This document shows, in pieces, positions 56,085 through 64,000 of a DNA stretch of 64,000 nucleotides. Below the pieces are notes generated by a model. That model did not search any database and was not told where the DNA came from. It saw nothing but the letters and a program-made list of their open reading frames with translations. Made by a program: the position numbers and the translations under genes. The stretch is from JBPBQZ01 sp050955105. GTDB lineage: Bacteria; Pseudomonadota; Gammaproteobacteria; Burkholderiales; Burkholderiaceae. Every line of letters begins with the position of its first letter. Within the stretch, counting starts at the first letter, position 1. The DNA is taken from NCBI GenBank assembly GCA_050955105.1, contig JBPBQZ010000088.1, positions 3,189 through 67,188 of the forward strand, given 5' to 3'.

Positions 56085-56129
56085 TAAAAACAAAAAACCC
56101 GCGCCGACCGGCAAGGCCGGTGCGCGGGT
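56085..56129 (-). terminator. Rho-independent terminator of the glycine-rich envelope gene
   Basis: On the minus strand a stem ACCCGCGC / GCGCGGGT with inner ACCGGC / GCCGGT and a CTT loop is followed by TTTTTTGTTTTT. It is 91 bp after the stop at 56220; the intervening 90 nt can form further small hairpins. Confidence 0.85.
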
Positions 56130-56219
56130 CATCCCGAGTCCACTCAGAGCAAGCGGCTCGGTCGGGTCGTGTCAGCCCGCTAAAGGCGGACCGGGTCTCG
56201 TCCTCCGTCTAAAGCCTAT

Positions 56220-56546
56220 TTACCACCGCGGGCCATATCCCGGCGGCGGCGCGCATTCTACATAAGCGCGGTGATAGCTGTCATAGCAGTATCCGGGCGG
56301 CGGGCCATAAGCCGCTGGCGCTGCATAGGCTACCGGATAGGCCGGCTGATAAACCGGCTGAGCGTACACCACCGGGGGCGCTGCCACCGCGGAACCAACC
56401 ACCGCACCCAGTAAAGCGCCGCCAACCAAGGCACCCGCTACCGCACCACCACCGTAGCCACCGCCCCAACCACCACGTGCGGAGGCTTGCCCAGCGGAAA
56501 GCGCGAGAACCGCTGCCACCGCCACTACAGAAATTGTCTTGCGCAT
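56220..56546 (-). CDS. Glycine-zipper-type secreted protein
   Basis: A 108-aa envelope protein. A signal peptide (MRKTISVVAVAAVLALSAGQASA) is followed by GGWGGGYGGGAVAGALVGGALLGAVVGSAVAA, a glycine-zipper membrane-inserting segment, then Pro/Tyr/Ala repeats (PVYQPAYPVAYAAPAAYGPPP) ending PPPGYGPRW. GGAGG lies 6 nt before the ATG at 56546; the longer frame up to 56666 adds residues before the signal peptide and is rejected. Glycine-zipper proteins of this kind insert in the outer membrane or form oligomers; no function is known. A strong terminator follows. Confidence 0.85.
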   Translation of the reverse strand: MRKTISVVAVAAVLALSAGQASARGGWGGGYGGGAVAGALVGGALLGAVVGSAVAAPPVVYAQPVYQPAYPVAYAAPAAYGPPPGYCYDSYHRAYVECAPPPGYGPRW

Positions 56547-56881
56547 TTCGCGCCTCCATCCAGATTCGGCTGCGTCAGCCGTTAGATGTATTATTCGCGC
56601 TTCTTTAACCGGTATCGAGCGTATCTCGTTACCAAACATTGCGAACGACTGCGCGTTTTCGTCCAAAAAGGCGGAAAAAACTGCGCCAATATTAGGAATT
56701 TCGCGTGCTGGGCGAGCCTAACGCCGCTCGCAACTTGCAAAGCGTTACATACTGCCGGCCGCCGAACCGCCCGGTAGGCTGCACCGTAACAAAAACGCCG
56801 GTAAAGTGGTCTGGCAATTGCAAAATGCGAAAGCGGCCCTTCGATCCGTTCGCCATCATCCACCACTAAAGAGAGCCTTGC

Positions 56882-57061
56882 ATGAAAAATTTCCGTCGCT
56901 TGACCGCCACGCTGGCCATTGCCGGCGCCGCCTTCGGCATCTTGGCCCAAACACCGGCGATGGCCGCGCCCCACCGCTCCTGTCAACGCGTGCGCGTTGG
57001 ACATCATTGGCAACAACGCTGCCACGTGGTTCCGATGCACCACGATGACCACCACCGTTAA
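56882..57061 (+). CDS. Small secreted His-rich protein (59 aa)
   Basis: A short gene beginning MKNFRRLTATLAIAGAAFG with a signal peptide probably cut after TPAMA, leaving a mature peptide of about 31 residues with two cysteines (Cys34 and Cys48) and a His/Asp-rich end (MHHDDHHR). AGAGAG precedes the ATG at about 6 nt. A near-perfect 19-bp hairpin terminator follows 24 bp after the stop, strong support for a real transcription unit. The Cys pair could form a disulfide and the His cluster bind metal (inference). No family recognised. Confidence 0.7.
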   Translation: MKNFRRLTATLAIAGAAFGILAQTPAMAAPHRSCQRVRVGHHWQQRCHVVPMHHDDHHR

Positions 57062-57084
57062 ACTTCGCTAGTCGGGTTTAGCGC

Positions 57085-57125
57085 AAAGCAAACGGCGCGC
57101 GGGATCCCCGCGCGCCGTTTGCTTT
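57085..57125 (+). terminator. Strong hairpin terminator after the His-rich peptide gene
   Basis: AAAGCAAACGGCGCGCGGG (57085-57103) pairs perfectly with 57107-57125 around an ATC loop, a 19-bp stem ending in TTTT. It is one of the strongest terminators in the window and may act on both strands. Confidence 0.9.
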
Positions 57126-57226
57126 TGCCGATCGCGTGCAGCGCGGGTCCGTTTCGAACACACCACGCTGCACGGCCGCATCACTACTCGTGCATCGTGA
57201 TTCTTCAGCAGAACCGCGGCCGCGAC

Positions 57227-57424
57227 TTAGTGACGCTTCGCATCGTCCTTCATCTGTTTGCCAGCTTGGTTCCGGGCATCACCCGTTTCCTTGCGGGCCG
57301 CGCCTTCGGCCTGCTGCACATCGCCCTTTGCCTGCTGCGCACGGTCGCCTGTGACCTTGCCAACCGTCTCGTTGACCTTGCCTTTCACCTGGTCCATACG
57401 GCCGTGAGTTTGATCTTTATTCAT
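57227..57424 (-). CDS. CsbD-family stress protein
   Basis: A 65-aa highly charged protein, MNKDQTHGRMDQVKGKVNETVGKVTGD with KGDVQQAEGAARKETGDARNQAG, the CsbD repeat pattern. CsbD proteins accumulate in stress and stationary phase and are intrinsically flexible; function unknown. AAGGAG lies 6 nt before the second of two adjacent ATG codons, so 57424 is preferred over 57427. Confidence 0.9.
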   Translation of the reverse strand: MNKDQTHGRMDQVKGKVNETVGKVTGDRAQQAKGDVQQAEGAARKETGDARNQAGKQMKDDAKRH

Positions 57425-57558
57425 CATTCTCTCCTTCAGGTTAGGAACGGCGGGAAGCCGATTCCGTTAAGCAGGCGCGACAGCCAACGCCTGGTCTCCA
57501 ACGCGGCTTGACGCCGCTCGCGCGCACTGCACTGCTGTCGCGCAATTCATGATGCTTC

Positions 57559-58674
57559 TCAGCCTTGCTGCGGCGCGGAGCTATTGATCTGCTCGGGCGG
57601 ATCGACAGGAGGCAACTCCTTTTTCATCGACATCTCGGGGCGCAGGCTGCGACTGAACGTCTCCAGTTGCTGCCGACGGCCGGTGCGCAGCGACTCATGA
57701 ATCGCCGCCAACACGCGCACATCAGCCAGGCCCTCTTCGCCATCAGGTTCGGGCTGCCGGTCTTGCAAGATGCAATCCGAGAAGTATTGCAATTCGCCAC
57801 CGAATTGATCGGTCGGCGCAAACGTCCGCGCACGTGACTTGCCATCGACGGTGACCGTCAACTCCATCGGCTTCGCGAAGCCGAATCCCGGGCTCGCCAG
57901 CAAATCGCCCTTGTCGCCCACCAGCCGATAAGCATCGGCCGCATCGGCGCCATACGACACCGTGAACTGCGCCAGGCGCTCGCCCGGAAAGCGCAGCGTC
58001 ACACTGACCGTATCGTCGAAGTCGAAGCCGAGCTTGGTATTCTGCGCACCCACCGCCGACACTTCCACTGGCTCCGCGCCAAACAAATGACGCGCCGCAT
58101 TCAACGGATACGGACCCATATCCGGCACCGGACCCGACCAAAAACCATGGTTCGCGCGATGATTGCTCGATGCCACATGCTGCGAAAACGAAGCGTTGAA
58201 AAAGCGCGGATCGCCGATCTCGCCTGAACGCGCCACGCGAATCGCTTCCAGCGTCAGCGGTTCGAAATGCAGGCGGTAGGCCAGCATCAGTTTCGCACCA
58301 CTCTCACGCGCCGCCTGGCAGATCGCCTCGCAATCAGCTTCGCTGGTCGCCATCGGCTTCTCGAGCAGCAGATGCAGTCCCGCCCGCAGGGTGCGCAGCG
58401 CCCACTCTGTATGCATTTCGTTCGGCAACGCCAGATACACCGCGTCGACTTCGCCGGACTCCAGCAGCCGATCGTAGCTGTCGTAGTCGTAGGTCTTAGG
58501 AATCTTGTACAGCGTCGACAGCTGCTTGGCTTTCTGCTGATCGCCCGTGACCAGCGCGGTCAGTTCCGAATTGCCCGTGTGAGCCACGCCGGGCATGAAG
58601 GCGGCCTGCGAAATCCAGCCGGCACCCACCACCGCATAGCGGACCTTGCGTCCGGAAACCTTCACTGCCTGCAT
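57559..58674 (-). CDS. Gfo/Idh/MocA-family dehydrogenase
   Basis: A 371-aa NAD(P)-dependent oxidoreductase. The Rossmann domain begins VRYAVVGAGWISQAAFMPGV; the nicotinamide-contact motif LLLEKPMATSEADCE holds the catalytic Lys of EKP; the substrate domain has GPVPDMGPYPLNAARHLFG, with the Asp and the Arg-His following it. Members act on sugars, inositols or related polyols, for example glucose-fructose oxidoreductase. The start at 58674 has GGGG 5-6 nt upstream. It stands alone on the minus strand; substrate is not predicted. Confidence 0.9.
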   Translation of the reverse strand: MQAVKVSGRKVRYAVVGAGWISQAAFMPGVAHTGNSELTALVTGDQQKAKQLSTLYKIPKTYDYDSYDRLLESGEVDAVYLALPNEMHTEWALRTLRAGLHLLLEKPMATSEADCEAICQAARESGAKLMLAYRLHFEPLTLEAIRVARSGEIGDPRFFNASFSQHVASSNHRANHGFWSGPVPDMGPYPLNAARHLFGAEPVEVSAVGAQNTKLGFDFDDTVSVTLRFPGERLAQFTVSYGADAADAYRLVGDKGDLLASPGFGFAKPMELTVTVDGKSRARTFAPTDQFGGELQYFSDCILQDRQPEPDGEEGLADVRVLAAIHESLRTGRRQQLETFSRSLRPEMSMKKELPPVDPPEQINSSAPQQG

Positions 58675-59041
58675 TGCAACCCCTGGTTCGTTGAGCCGCC
58701 AAGCCGCCAATCGGGCAAATTCTCGCTGACTGTTTGGCGACGGATTCGACCCGATCGCCGCAATAAGCGTGCCCTGGACTGTAGCGCGGGCACCTGCGCG
58801 ATCAAGCAGTAGCAGCAGCGGACCTGCTCACGCGCGGCATTCCAAGGCAAGTGGGCAGACAAGCACGCGGCCGCCGACGTTGCAATCGGTCCACGCCAGC
58901 AGCGGCATTTTCACCGCATCAGGCGTACACTCGCCTTCGCAACGGGGCGAAGCAACGCGCCAGGTGGCACCCAACCGGAGCGCGTGCGCCATGATTTACA
59001 GAAAGGCTGAATAAACAAGTCAACGCGAAAGGAGCAAGGCA
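58675..59041. other. 367-bp divergent intergenic region
   Basis: Lies between the starts of the Gfo/Idh/MocA gene and the MFS transporter gene. I see no gene and no clear repeat. The transporter's ribosome binding site AAGGAG is at its right end (59029-59034). Presumably it carries the two promoters. Confidence 0.5.
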
Positions 59042-60277
59042 ATGGCCTGGACACGGGAGCAGAAGAACGTAACGATTGCGGCATACCTAGGCTGGACGCT
59101 AGACGCATTCGACTTCTTCTTGATGGTTTTCATTTTCAAAGACATCGCGAACGAATTCCATATCGCGAAACTGTCCGATGTCACCGTCGCGTTGACCTTG
59201 ACATTAGCCATGCGACCCGTCGGCGCGCTGATCTTCGGACGGCTGGCCGACAAGTTCGGCCGCAAGCCCACCATGATGGTGAACATTGCCATCTACTCGG
59301 TGCTCGAACTACTCTCCGGCTTCTCACCTAATCTCGCCACGCTGCTGATATTGCGCGCCTTGTTCGGCATCGCGATGGGCGGCGAATGGGGCGTGGGCTC
59401 CGCGCTGGTGATGGAAACCATTCCACCGCGTTCACGCGGCTTCGTCTCCGGCCTATTGCAGGCAGGCTATCCAAGCGGCTTCTTGCTGGCCTCGCTGGTA
59501 TTCGGTTTGTTCTACGAATACATCGGCTGGCGCGGCATGTTTTTCGTCGGCATCATCCCCGCACTGCTGGTGCTGTATGTGCGCTCGCACGTGCCCGAAT
59601 CGCCGGCCTGGCTTGCGCTGGAAACCAAGCGCACGCGCCCGGGCCTGCTGAAAACGCTGGGACAAAACTGGAAGCTGTCGGTCTACGCCATCGTCTTGAT
59701 GACCGCCTTCAACTTCTTCAGCCACGGCACGCAAGATATCTACCCGACCTTCCTGCGCGAACAGCATCACTTCGATCCGCATACGGTCTCGATCATCTCG
59801 ATCATTCTTAATGTCGGCGCCATCGTCGGTGGCATCGGTTTCGGCATGATCTCCGAACGAATCGGCCGTCGCTGGGCCATCTTCATCGCCGCGTTGATCG
59901 CGCTGCCGGTGTTGCCGCTGTGGGCGTTTTCCACCGGTACCACGCAACTGGCGCTCGGCGCCTTCCTGATGCAGATTTCGGTACAAGGCGCCTGGGGTGT
60001 GATCCCGGTGCACTTGAACGAAATTTCGCCAGACACCATCCGCGCAACCTTTCCGGGGCTGGTTTATCAGTTGGGCAATCTGTTCGCCTCGGTCAATGGC
60101 ACGCTGCAACCACGCTTTGCCGAAGCGCATGGGGGCAACTACGGGCTGGCGTTGGCCGGCGTGGCCGGTGTCACCGCCGTGGTGATCGCAGTGCTGATCC
60201 TCTTCAGCCGCGAGCGTCGCGGCATCGACATGACGCACTCGGCCGAACAAGCCGTCGCCAGCGAAAGCAGCCGCTAG
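59042..60277 (+). CDS. MFS transporter, sialate/carboxylate (NanT/JEN-like) type
   Basis: A 411-aa twelve-helix secondary transporter. It opens TIAAYLGWTLDAFDFFLMVFIFKDIA, a signature of the sialic-acid/lactate/aromatic-acid:H+ symporter group, with motif A as GRLADKFGRKP between helices 2 and 3 and GGEWGVGSALVMETIPPRSRG, then GISERIGRR in the second half. AAGGAG lies 7 nt upstream. Its neighbour on the other strand is a sugar-type dehydrogenase, so a carboxylate or sugar acid is plausible (inference). Confidence 0.92.
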   Translation: MAWTREQKNVTIAAYLGWTLDAFDFFLMVFIFKDIANEFHIAKLSDVTVALTLTLAMRPVGALIFGRLADKFGRKPTMMVNIAIYSVLELLSGFSPNLATLLILRALFGIAMGGEWGVGSALVMETIPPRSRGFVSGLLQAGYPSGFLLASLVFGLFYEYIGWRGMFFVGIIPALLVLYVRSHVPESPAWLALETKRTRPGLLKTLGQNWKLSVYAIVLMTAFNFFSHGTQDIYPTFLREQHHFDPHTVSIISIILNVGAIVGGIGFGMISERIGRRWAIFIAALIALPVLPLWAFSTGTTQLALGAFLMQISVQGAWGVIPVHLNEISPDTIRATFPGLVYQLGNLFASVNGTLQPRFAEAHGGNYGLALAGVAGVTAVVIAVLILFSRERRGIDMTHSAEQAVASESSR

Positions 60278-60355
60278 TAGCGGACAGCAGACCGGGTAGC
60301 GCGCGCCGAATGCCCTGCGCGCACCCGTTCAACGATCTTCGCCTGGTACCAACAC

Positions 60356-62797
60356 TCAAGCAGGTGCGCGCGCTGCCCAGCGCGCCGCCTGCAATTCCAC
60401 TTCCGGCAAAATCCCCCGCACACGCGTCCAGCGACGTTTTTCCCGGCGGACGCATAACTCCGCGAAGTCGCGTGTCACGCCGTCCTGGTGCAGTTTTTCC
60501 ACCGTCTGTCGAACATAGGCATTCGCATTGAGATCGGTAGCGGCTTGCCCTGATGCTTCCGCCCAGTCAGCGGCGTCCGTAGCAAGCGCGTCCACGCCAT
60601 CTGCAATGTCTGCCGGATGCTCGCCCACCATCTGCTCTTGCAACGCGACAAACCGTTCGCGGCAGCTCTTCAATGAGCGCGCCACTTCCGGCGCATCACC
60701 GGCGTGGTTAGCCGCCATATCGCCTAGCTTCGTCAGATCCGCCAACAAGACGGCGCTGGCGCACATCGTGGCTTCGATTTTGAGTTGATTCAGACGCAGG
60801 CGCACCAGCGGGTCCGCGCGATCGACGTCTGACAAGGCATCCAGAGACTTGCTGGCCAAGCCATCGAGGGCCGCATGGCTCACCACCTCCAAGTGCTGCA
60901 ACACGCGCCACAGGCGCTCGAAATGCTCGGCTTGGGCGCTCAGGCAAGCTTTCATATAGTCGCATTGCGCCGTCAGCGCCGCCGGCGCATCGAGCCACTC
61001 ACGAAATACCAGCTCCGACAAGCCGGCGCGCTGCGCCCCCCAGACATCGCGGGCAGCGCCGACGCCCCGGCCCATCAACAACGTACCGGCGGCACGCGCC
61101 AATACGCCCGCGTCGTGCGCAAAGCGCGCGCGTCGCCCTGCGCTGCCGTCGGCCGGCTCGGCGCTATCCGTCAACTTCTCTTCAGAGCGTCGCCGCGGCA
61201 CATAATGCTTGTCACACGACGCGGCCGCCTCGGCCAACAAATGCTGACGCGCCGCTTCCTTGCGCTCGAACATCTCGAAGCAACTTTGCGTTAAAGCGCT
61301 GCTCGACGTGTTTGCCGTTCGTCTGGCCGAGGGTGCGAGCGCCGATGCGCACAATTGCCGATTCATCAATTCGACGGCCGCGATCACATCACGTTGAATA
61401 TGCGGATCCGACTCGGTCGCATAGGTCGCGTAGCGCTTGTGCTGCGGGTGCTTATACAGAAACTGCAGCGACGCCACCCCCATCATCAGGCCGCCGCACA
61501 GGCCGCCGTACAACAGCACATTCAGTAGCAATGGGCTGGCCGCCACACCGAACGCCAGCGCCGTCGCCCATACCAGCCCCTTGGCCACGACGCTGGCTGC
61601 GTACAGGCTGGCACTACAAGCGAACACACGGTTGCCACGGTGGAAGATCTTGAGGAATTTGGCTCGCGCGGCAAGCTTGACTGCCAGGAATCTGCCATAA
61701 CGGCCGCGTTCGGTCGGCGCGCGGCCGCGGCTTAGCATCTGCAGCAGACGTCGGTCGCTGCGCCAATTGCGCAACTCCTGTGACGACTGGCTTAAGAACG
61801 CCACGCCCATCACCGCCGCGAACACTCCCGCCAGGGGGCCGAGCACCAACGCACAGGCGCCGCCGGTAACCACCGCTGCCAGCGCGGCAACCTTGTTCGC
61901 CGCCAGGAAAGCACCGATCGCCGCGCCCTTCGCCGCCACCGTCAAACCCACCTGAGTACCCAGCTCCAGCCCCGCCTTACCCACGAGCGACAGACCCGAG
62001 CCGAACGACCCCACACCGATGCGCATATTCCAACGATTAGCGCGGCGCGCGCGCTGCAGATCGGCGGCGCTGCGCTCCAGCCAGCCTTGCGCCAATCGCC
62101 GCGCTGGCGACGTCAACAAACGCTGCTCAGCGTTCTGCTGCAGGGCGGCATGCGTACGGTCGAGTGCAGCGCGCACATTGCGCTCGAGCGCCCGCGCATC
62201 ACGCATCTCCCGGCAACCGCCGACGATTGCCATCGCGGCGCCCACGCAAGTGAGCGAATTAGCCAGCACATCCACCGTGCCGACCGGCTGAGGATGCGCG
62301 CTGTCCGGGCTGCGCAATGCCTTGAGCGGATCGGCTGCCAGGCGCGCGCTTTCGTCGATACCCTCGGCCAGGAAACCGCTCGAACCCGTCTGGTCGAGCG
62401 CGTGCAGCTTCACATAGAACGCATAGAGACCGTGCACCAGCTCGTCGACATCGGGCATGATCGAAGGCAATTCCGAAGCTTCGGCACACAGCGGCACGAC
62501 ATCGCCCAGCAGCCCATTGCAGACAGTCTCGTCAGTAGTTCCGGCGTTCAAGCCAGAAGCATCGGCCCCCTGAGCGCCGCGCGCCGCAAAACGCCGCTGC
62601 AGCCCTACCATCAGCCGGTCGTCATTGTCACGCCCTTGCAGCCTGTCGAATGCCTGCTCATCGCTGGCGTGAAAGCGACCCGGCACCACCCCGAGCGGCA
62701 CCAGCGCCATGGCGGCGGCCTCCGGATCAACCGAAGCGGGGCCGGCGCGGCGCGAGAAAATCGGTGACGACGCATTGACCGCGCCCACATTCATCAT
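60356..62797 (-). CDS. Large protein of unknown function with two hydrophobic blocks, possible secreted effector
   Basis: An 813-aa protein with no recognised family. The N-terminus MMNVGAVNASSPIFSRRAG is polar and Ser/Ala-rich, with no signal peptide, a style seen in type III secretion effectors. Residues about 262-336 and 391-448 are hydrophobic and rich in Gly/Ala (VGLTVAAKGAAIGAFLAANK, then VLLYGGLCGGLMMGV), long enough for several membrane passes or a pore; flanking regions are helical. The C-terminal 350 residues are soluble, with a regular alternation of helices and a basic end. Starts at paired ATG codons at 62797/62794; AAGGA lies 11 nt before. No secretion or chaperone genes are next to it. 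Confidence 0.72.
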   Translation of the reverse strand: MMNVGAVNASSPIFSRRAGPASVDPEAAAMALVPLGVVPGRFHASDEQAFDRLQGRDNDDRLMVGLQRRFAARGAQGADASGLNAGTTDETVCNGLLGDVVPLCAEASELPSIMPDVDELVHGLYAFYVKLHALDQTGSSGFLAEGIDESARLAADPLKALRSPDSAHPQPVGTVDVLANSLTCVGAAMAIVGGCREMRDARALERNVRAALDRTHAALQQNAEQRLLTSPARRLAQGWLERSAADLQRARRANRWNMRIGVGSFGSGLSLVGKAGLELGTQVGLTVAAKGAAIGAFLAANKVAALAAVVTGGACALVLGPLAGVFAAVMGVAFLSQSSQELRNWRSDRRLLQMLSRGRAPTERGRYGRFLAVKLAARAKFLKIFHRGNRVFACSASLYAASVVAKGLVWATALAFGVAASPLLLNVLLYGGLCGGLMMGVASLQFLYKHPQHKRYATYATESDPHIQRDVIAAVELMNRQLCASALAPSARRTANTSSSALTQSCFEMFERKEAARQHLLAEAAASCDKHYVPRRRSEEKLTDSAEPADGSAGRRARFAHDAGVLARAAGTLLMGRGVGAARDVWGAQRAGLSELVFREWLDAPAALTAQCDYMKACLSAQAEHFERLWRVLQHLEVVSHAALDGLASKSLDALSDVDRADPLVRLRLNQLKIEATMCASAVLLADLTKLGDMAANHAGDAPEVARSLKSCRERFVALQEQMVGEHPADIADGVDALATDAADWAEASGQAATDLNANAYVRQTVEKLHQDGVTRDFAELCVRREKRRWTRVRGILPEVELQAARWAARAPA

Positions 62798-63105
62798 GAA
62801 ATTGACATTCCTTCAGGCAGAAACCAATAGATCGAACGCGAACGATGCGCGCACAAAGGCGATCGTCCGCAAACCAGACAGCGGGCGCGGGAACGTAGCT
62901 GAGAACTATGGCGAGAAAAGCGCGACCGGCCCTGGAGAATCGCGGCGCGGCGCGCGGCCGTACTGGATCATTCCAAGGGTGCAGAAGTGTCGCTGTAATG
63001 CAGGAGCTATGGACGGCATCGCTGCGAAAGCAGAGTGCGTCTTAAGGTAGTGTGCTTAGCCGCCAGCCGTCTTCGTCAGGCGGCGGCCAAGCAAATGCCG
63101 ATCGA
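62798..63105. other. 308-bp intergenic region upstream of the 813-aa protein gene
   Basis: Lies between the end of the DUF2968 gene and the start of the 813-aa gene. An imperfect GC hairpin (GCCGCC 63059-63064 / GGCGGC 63079-63084) may end the DUF2968 transcript. I checked for a TTCG-N16-TTCG hrp-type box on the minus strand and did not find one. Confidence 0.4.
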
Positions 63106-63846
63106 TTAGCGTCGGCGTTTCGAAGGCACCGTAATGCCGGCGTCTGCCTGCTGCTGCAAATCGGCAATACGTGCTTGCAGCGCGTTCAACTCGCTCTGCG
63201 CGGCGCGGCGTTGCGATTCCAGCTCAGCCGCTTGCTGCTGCGCTGCACGCTGATGCTCGGTTACCGCTTCCTGACGGGTTTGCGCCACAGCCAGATCCGC
63301 CTGCAAACGTGACACATGGTCCTGCGTGCGGGCGATCATGCGCTCGGTGAAGGCCTTTTGCGCCTCGAGCTGCGTGCGGCGGATTTCCACGTCGGCCAAC
63401 TTGCGCGTCTGCAACGCGAAATCGCGATAGACCATATCCGCGCGATCCGCATCCGTAGTCTTGATCACACGCCAGAAATTCTTCTGCTGGAACAGCGCCA
63501 CGTAATAAGTAATTTCTCGCGGATAAAACAACAAGCTGGCACCGTAGCTGCCGTTATACGAGGTACGCAATTCGACCAGATCGCTGCCGCGAATCATGCG
63601 TTGCAGTTCAGCGACATTGCCGCCGGCGTTAGATGGATCAGCGGCCGTGTCGTCCGTGGACGTGGCGCCAGACGCTGCTGGCGCGGCAGTACTTGGCAAT
63701 GCCTGCGCATTGCCTGGCGGCACGCTTTGTACCGTCGGTACCGTCGACACGCTGCTCGCCGTGGCGGGCACCTGCTGCGCAGACGCTGAAGCCGCACACC
63801 CTGCCGCTAGGCAAAGAGCCGCCATTGCCAAACCGAACTTCGCCAT
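63106..63846 (-). CDS. DUF2968-family lipoprotein
   Basis: A 246-aa envelope protein of the DUF2968 family, typical of Burkholderia and relatives. A lipobox LAAGC (Cys17) follows a short hydrophobic signal; a Ser/Ala/Pro-rich linker leads to the conserved ELQRMIRGSDLVELRTSYNGSYGASLLFYPREITYYVALFQQKNFWRVIKT core and a long C-terminal coiled coil (about residues 150-235, Gln- and Ala-rich heptads). The ATG at 63846 has GGGGGAG 9 nt upstream; 25 extra upstream residues are not a signal peptide. Role unknown. The window ends 79 bp after the longer frame with nothing visible. Confidence 0.9.
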   Translation of the reverse strand: MAKFGLAMAALCLAAGCAASASAQQVPATASSVSTVPTVQSVPPGNAQALPSTAAPAASGATSTDDTAADPSNAGGNVAELQRMIRGSDLVELRTSYNGSYGASLLFYPREITYYVALFQQKNFWRVIKTTDADRADMVYRDFALQTRKLADVEIRRTQLEAQKAFTERMIARTQDHVSRLQADLAVAQTRQEAVTEHQRAAQQQAAELESQRRAAQSELNALQARIADLQQQADAGITVPSKRRR

Positions 63847-64000
63847 ACTACCCAACTCCCCCGACGCTTCCCCAATACTGATGCCCAGCGGCCGTGCGGA
63901 TCTCGCTGCCGTCTTGCCCATTTTTTAGATTCTCCTCAGCGCGCACCACCGAAATATCCCGCTTTAGCGCATATTTTTAATGGGCTCCATCTTACTCAAA

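Noticed and set aside
55959..56220. ZTP (pfl) riboswitch upstream of folD
   Set aside because: folD genes often have one, but the conserved CGTGACTGG and CCGCCTGGGC parts are absent on the minus strand.
62798..63060. hrp-type (TTCG-N16-TTCG) box upstream of the 813-aa protein
   Set aside because: Two CGAA copies exist at 62833 and 62839 but no partner at the 16-bp spacing.

Overview
The window looks like about 64 kb of chromosome from a high-GC betaproteobacterium of the Burkholderia sensu lato group. The indications are a trimeric-type porin with C-terminal Phe, a complete bpeT / llpE-bpeE-bpeF-oprC efflux locus, the cold-shock gene followed by a small Burkholderia-type hypothetical gene, a DUF2968 lipoprotein, and many LysR, TetR and MocR regulators. 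Gene families were recognised by reading the translations; no database search was possible. I saw no rRNA, tRNA, CRISPR array or insertion sequence.

Layout. 1-2.6 kb: end of a PH-domain gene, a porin and an SDR gene divergent from its likely TetR regulator, with a 10-bp inverted repeat between them. 3.4-9.8 kb: iron-uptake island with a Fur-box-like site, a FecI-type sigma factor, a FecR-type anti-sigma factor, a TonB receptor with signalling domain, a PepSY membrane protein, a 59-aa membrane protein and an SDR. 9.9-18.3 kb: RND efflux operon llpE-bpeE-bpeF-oprC on the minus strand with bpeT divergent. 18.4-21.1 kb: EamA exporter, a hypothetical gene, and a sensor kinase convergent with it. 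21.3-34.0 kb: a minus-strand catabolic/transport cluster of 12 genes (ketopantoate-reductase-like, SDR, ketosteroid-dehydrogenase-like flavoprotein, a Liv-type ABC importer, an EthD-like protein, two MaoC-like subunits, a class III CoA transferase) with a divergent TetR regulator. 34.0-40.0 kb: MazEF-like toxin-antitoxin pair, SDR, NsrR-type regulator, LpxL-type acyltransferase, cold-shock protein, MocR-type regulator. 40.4-49.9 kb: an extended Nit1C cluster (MSMEG_0572-like protein, nitrilase, radical SAM, AIR-synthase-like, glycosyltransferase, MSMEG_0570-like protein, flavoprotein, GNAT) ending in an AMP-forming ligase. 49.9-64 kb: BrnTA-like pair, giant Lhr helicase, FolD, small envelope proteins, CsbD-like protein, Gfo/Idh/MocA dehydrogenase, MFS transporter, a large membrane-inserting protein of unknown function and a DUF2968 lipoprotein.

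The best candidates for under-described biology are the extended Nit1C cluster next to a MocR-type regulator and a 15-bp perfect inverted repeat, the 21-33 kb catabolic cluster whose substrate cannot be read from its gene families, and the 813-aa protein at 60.4-62.8 kb. Several start codons were moved inward from the longest reading frame because a clear ribosome binding site or signal peptide supports the inner start; these choices are stated in each entry.
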